Assembly: GCA_905214995.1 (NCBI GenBank)
Contig: CAJMOT010000104.1
Coordinates: 1-8,067, forward strand
DNA length: 8,067 nucleotides
Source of the DNA: an uncultured bacterium
GTDB taxonomy: Bacteria; Verrucomicrobiota; Verrucomicrobiia; Opitutales; Intestinicryptomonadaceae
Direction of reading: 5' to 3'
This document shows positions 5,889 to 8,067 of the stretch, piece by piece; positions within the stretch are counted from its first letter, which is position 1, and each line of letters starts with the position of its first letter. A program made the position numbers and the translations under genes. Under the pieces are notes generated by a model. That model was given only the letters and a program-made list of their open reading frames with translations. It made no database searches and was not told the origin of the DNA.

Positions 5889-5965
5889 GCCGCGGCGGGT
5901 TCGCAGCATGTCTGGCGCCGAGCCTTCCGGGAATTTTCCGCGCGCCGCGCTTCCGGACGATTGTC

Positions 5966-6000
5966 TTGACACGCGCGGCGGCATTTAAAAAAATTTTTCC
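5966..6000 (+). promoter_or_regulatory. Candidate promoter of the AraC-type regulator, near-leaderless
   Basis: A perfect TTGACA at 5966-5971 is followed by a G+C-rich spacer and an A/T run (TTTAAAAAAATTTTT, 5984-5998) directly before the ATG at 6001. No good -10 hexamer stands out at 16-18 bases (AAAAAA or AAAAAT). The spacer start, CGCGCG, and the GCATT nine bases after the -35 box match the promoter of the def operon. If active, transcription would start at or next to the ATG. No Shine-Dalgarno is present, which agrees with that. Confidence 0.4.
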
Positions 6001-6876
6001 ATGAACGCATCCGGATTGTATTCCAAACTCAAAAAGTCCGTATTAAAGCGGATTCCGCGCCCGGGGGCATATTCGAGTCCGGTTCCGGGCCTCGAATTTT
6101 TCAGGGTGGACGATTCCAAGCGTTCGGAAAATTGCTTTTACAAGACGAAAATCGTGCTGATGCTCCAAGGGCGCAAGCGGGCGATAATAGGAGGGGAGGA
6201 ATATTCCTACGGCGAGGGGCAGTATCTCGTCTCGGGCGTTGATATCCCGGGAACGAGCTATATCGCCGAGGGCAGTCCGGAAAAGCCGGCTTTGGCGATA
6301 GCGCTCGACATAAATATGGAAACGGTTTCGCGCCTGCTGTCGGAGATGCCCACAGTTCCAGTCAACGGGGCGCCGTCCCGCGGAATCGCGGTGGCGGAGG
6401 CGGATTCCGGAATGCTCGACGCGTTTTTGCGGCTCGTGAAGCTTCTCGAAAGCGGAAAAGACATGCCCATATTCGCCCCCATAATTATAAGGGAAATATA
6501 TTCGCGCCTGCTCATAGGCCCGCTCGGAGGACACATGCGCGGGTTCTGCACGTACGGCACCCAAAACAACCGCATCATGCGCGCCGTGGACTGGCTCAAA
6601 GGCAATTACGACAAGCCGATAAAAATAGAGGAGCTCGCCAGGCGCGCAAATATGGCGCCCACCACATTCCACAGGCATTTTAGAAAAGTGACTTCCGTAA
6701 GCCCCATACAGTACCAGAAGAAATTGCGCCTCCACGAGGGCAAGAGGCTTATGATCGCAGAAAACGAGACCGTCGCCGAGGCCGCCTACGCCGTGGGATA
6801 CGAGAGCCCCACGCAGTTCAGCCGAGAGTATAAGAGGCTCTTCGGCGTCTCCCCCAAGCGCGACGTCTCCGCGTAG
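6001..6876 (+). CDS. AraC-family transcriptional regulator with AraC_N sensor domain (YqhC-like)
   Basis: The 291-residue product is a cytosolic DNA-binding regulator. Residues about 25-180 match the AraC_N type of ligand domain: PVPGLEFFRVD (27-37), the KIVLMLQGRKRAIIGGEEYSYGEGQYLVSGVDIPG stretch (beginning at 50), and the SPEKPALAIALDI segment (92-104). Residues about 190-290 form the double helix-turn-helix of AraC proteins, with the first around IEELARRANMAPTTFHRHF (209-227) and the second around VAEAAYAVGYESPTQFSREYKR (258-279), ending in the FGVSP signature. E. coli YqhC, which has this architecture, activates genes for reactive-aldehyde detoxification. The ligand here is unknown. The gene lies 120 bases before an exported CMD-cupin protein on the same strand and is likely its regulator (inference from adjacency). 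The start is the ATG at 6001, as no other start gives a complete N-terminus. Confidence 0.93.
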   Translation: MNASGLYSKLKKSVLKRIPRPGAYSSPVPGLEFFRVDDSKRSENCFYKTKIVLMLQGRKRAIIGGEEYSYGEGQYLVSGVDIPGTSYIAEGSPEKPALAIALDINMETVSRLLSEMPTVPVNGAPSRGIAVAEADSGMLDAFLRLVKLLESGKDMPIFAPIIIREIYSRLLIGPLGGHMRGFCTYGTQNNRIMRAVDWLKGNYDKPIKIEELARRANMAPTTFHRHFRKVTSVSPIQYQKKLRLHEGKRLMIAENETVAEAAYAVGYESPTQFSREYKRLFGVSPKRDVSA

Positions 6877-6903
6877 CCTTGCGCTTCCGAATCTTTCGGC
6901 AGG

Positions 6904-6913
6904 ATTGGGCAAT
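6904..6913. promoter_or_regulatory. ATTG-GG-CAAT inverted repeat upstream of the CMD-cupin promoter
   Basis: The half-sites ATTG and CAAT are identical to those of the two palindromes at 3304 and 3358, with only the central two bases changed. The repeat ends 19 bases before the -35 box of the next gene, a typical position for an activator or repressor site. Another small inverted repeat, CCGAA-TCT-TTCGG, lies at 6887-6899 just after the regulator stop codon. Function is inferred. Confidence 0.35.
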
Positions 6914-6932
6914 TTTTAGATAGGAACGTGTA

Positions 6933-6961
6933 TTTACGCGCCCCCGCGTTTTGCGTATAAT
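6933..6961 (+). promoter_or_regulatory. Promoter of the CMD-cupin gene
   Basis: A perfect -10 box TATAAT (6956-6961) stands 17 bases after TTTACG (6933-6938), a 4 of 6 match to the -35 box. Transcription would start near 6968, giving a leader of about 29 bases that contains the ribosome site AGGAGG (6985-6990), six bases before the ATG. The weak -35 suits a gene that needs an activator such as the adjacent AraC-type protein. Confidence 0.7.
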
Positions 6962-6996
6962 CCTAACCGCAAAATTCAACGCACAGGAGGACTGCC

Positions 6997-8040
6997 ATGA
7001 AAAAAATAGCGCGCATTGCGGCCGCCGCCGCGATTTGCATTTTTAACACAATGGAGGCGAAAGACGCAATGGAAACTCTGACTCCCAAAGAAAAAAGCAT
7101 AGCCCTTAGCGCCGCCTACGCCGCGAGGGGCGACCAAAACGGACTGAAATCTTCGCTCGCCGACGGGCTGGACTCGGGGGTGACGGTCAACGAATACAAG
7201 GAGGTTCTCGTGCAGGTTTACGCGTACTGCGGGTTTCCGCGCAGCCTAAACGCGCTCGGGACTTTCATGGAGCTCTTGAAGGAGCGCGGCGGAAAGGACG
7301 CGCAGGGGAAGCTCCCCGGGCCGCTTCCCGAGGGCAAAAGCCTTGACTTCGGCGCGGACAACCAGACCAAGCTTGTAGGAGGCGAGGTCAAGGGCCCCAT
7401 TTTTGAGTTCGCCCCCGCGATAGACGAATTTTTGAAAGCCCACCTTTTCGGAGACATCTTCGCCCGCGACAACCTCGACTGGCGCACCCGCGAGATCGCG
7501 ACCATCGCAATGCTCGCCGCGATGGACGGCGTGGAGAGCCAGCTGAAATCCCACATCGCGATCGGCAAGCGCAACGGGCTGAGCGACGCGCAGGTCGGCG
7601 AAATTCTCGCTCTCGTCAGAAACGGCCCGCTTGGAATGGAGAACGCCAGCCCGTTTCCGCTCGGCGACGAGAACGTCGCGTATTCCAAATATTTCACTGG
7701 AAAATCGTACCTCGCGCGCCTGACGAAGGACGGAAAGCTCGGCGTTCCCGTCGCCAACGTGACGTTTGCCCCCGGCTGCCGCAACAACTGGCACAGCCAC
7801 ACGGGCGGCCAGATTCTCATTGCGGTCGGCGGCGTTGGATATTACCAGGAAAAGGGCAAACCCGCCCAAATGCTCAAACCCGGCGATGTCGTGGAAATCG
7901 CCCCCAATGTGGTCCACTGGCACGGCGCCGCTCCCGACAGCTGGTTCTCGCACCTCGCCATAGAGTGCAACCCCGAGACTAATAAAAACTCGTGGTTTGA
8001 GCCTCCCGCCACTGATTTGGCGAATGCTTTTGGCGAATAG
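6997..8040 (+). CDS. Exported protein with two carboxymuconolactone-decarboxylase-like segments and a C-terminal cupin domain
   Basis: The 347-residue product begins with a Sec-type signal (MKKIARIAAAAAICIF, cleavage probably near residue 21 or 24; there is no clear lipobox), so it should act in the periplasm. Residues about 28-98 resemble a CMD/AhpD fold with VQVYAYCGFPRSLNAL (72-87). Residues about 138-206 form a second CMD segment (RTREIATIAMLAAM, then QLKSHIAIGKRNGLSDAQVGEIL). Residues about 253-322 are a cupin with WHSHTGGQ (265-272) and VVHWHGA (305-311), in which His266, His268, Gln272 and His307 are the likely metal ligands. Gln replaces the usual Glu. The single Cys in segment one means the AhpD CxxC redox pair is absent. 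The start is fixed by a strong AGGAGG six bases upstream. Its substrate is unknown. Proteins of this fusion type are often found next to AraC-type regulators, as here, and a role in handling reactive or quinone-like compounds is only inferred. Confidence 0.92.
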   Translation: MKKIARIAAAAAICIFNTMEAKDAMETLTPKEKSIALSAAYAARGDQNGLKSSLADGLDSGVTVNEYKEVLVQVYAYCGFPRSLNALGTFMELLKERGGKDAQGKLPGPLPEGKSLDFGADNQTKLVGGEVKGPIFEFAPAIDEFLKAHLFGDIFARDNLDWRTREIATIAMLAAMDGVESQLKSHIAIGKRNGLSDAQVGEILALVRNGPLGMENASPFPLGDENVAYSKYFTGKSYLARLTKDGKLGVPVANVTFAPGCRNNWHSHTGGQILIAVGGVGYYQEKGKPAQMLKPGDVVEIAPNVVHWHGAAPDSWFSHLAIECNPETNKNSWFEPPATDLANAFGE

Positions 8041-8067
8041 CTCCGTTTCGGGGAAAGCCGCCACTGG

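Noticed and set aside
5889..5965. Possible terminator after rarA
   Set aside because: Only short G+C inverted repeats (for example around 5939-5950) are present, and no T run follows. Termination here may be Rho-dependent, but the sequence does not show it.
6043..6912. Minus-strand 289-codon frame opposite the AraC-type gene
   Set aside because: It is a shadow of a gene with clear AraC_N and double helix-turn-helix signatures.
7246..8064. Minus-strand 272-codon frame opposite the CMD-cupin gene
   Set aside because: It is antisense to a gene with a strong promoter, ribosome site, signal peptide and recognised domains.
1..8067. CRISPR array, insertion sequence, toxin-antitoxin or defence genes
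   Set aside because: No regularly spaced repeats, transposase motifs, inverted terminal repeats or defence-type domains were found in any frame.

Overview
The window is chromosomal DNA from a G+C-rich bacterium. The run of a 152-residue unknown protein, def, coaE and a probable rho on the minus strand, a Rho-like N-terminus with AT-hook-like basic motifs and a Gln/Asn-rich linker, and weak Shine-Dalgarno sites on most genes all suggest Verrucomicrobiota, perhaps Opitutales. That assignment is inference from remembered family architecture, not a database search. Most of the window is ordinary core genome. The middle (about 2950-4200) is accessory or decaying DNA.

Region 1 (1-2784, minus strand) is a tight housekeeping operon read right to left. 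It starts with a 152-residue protein of unknown function, then peptide deformylase (def, joined by an ATGA overlap), dephospho-CoA kinase (coaE), and the N-terminal third of a probable transcription terminator Rho that runs off the left edge and overlaps coaE by 19 bases. A promoter-like TTGACA/TATCTT pair sits almost on top of the first ATG.

Region 2 (2785-4281) holds about 600 bases without a convincing gene. Some 400 of these are strikingly A+T-rich, with small palindromes including two copies of ATTGCGCAAT. Next come degenerate coding remnants on the plus strand: a shortened, frameshifted O-antigen ligase/polymerase-like gene, running into a fragment that resembles part of an SGNH-type acyltransferase domain. 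A strong minus-strand intrinsic terminator separates this debris from tRNA-His.

Region 3 (4282-5888) has tRNA-His(GUG) on the minus strand with its own promoter and, divergent from it, rarA (mgsA), an AAA+ ATPase acting at stalled replication forks.

Region 4 (5889-8067, plus strand) has an AraC-family regulator with an AraC_N sensor domain (YqhC-like), followed by a separately promoted exported protein with two carboxymuconolactone-decarboxylase/AhpD-like segments and a C-terminal cupin. The pair looks like a regulator and its target in a redox or small-molecule stress response. A palindrome of the same ATTG-N2-CAAT form as in region 2 lies just upstream of the second gene's promoter.

The points most worth a second look are the Gln/Asn-rich Rho extension, the shared near-leaderless promoter pattern, the recurring ATTG-N2-CAAT palindrome, and the low-GC/decayed block on the 3' side of tRNA-His.
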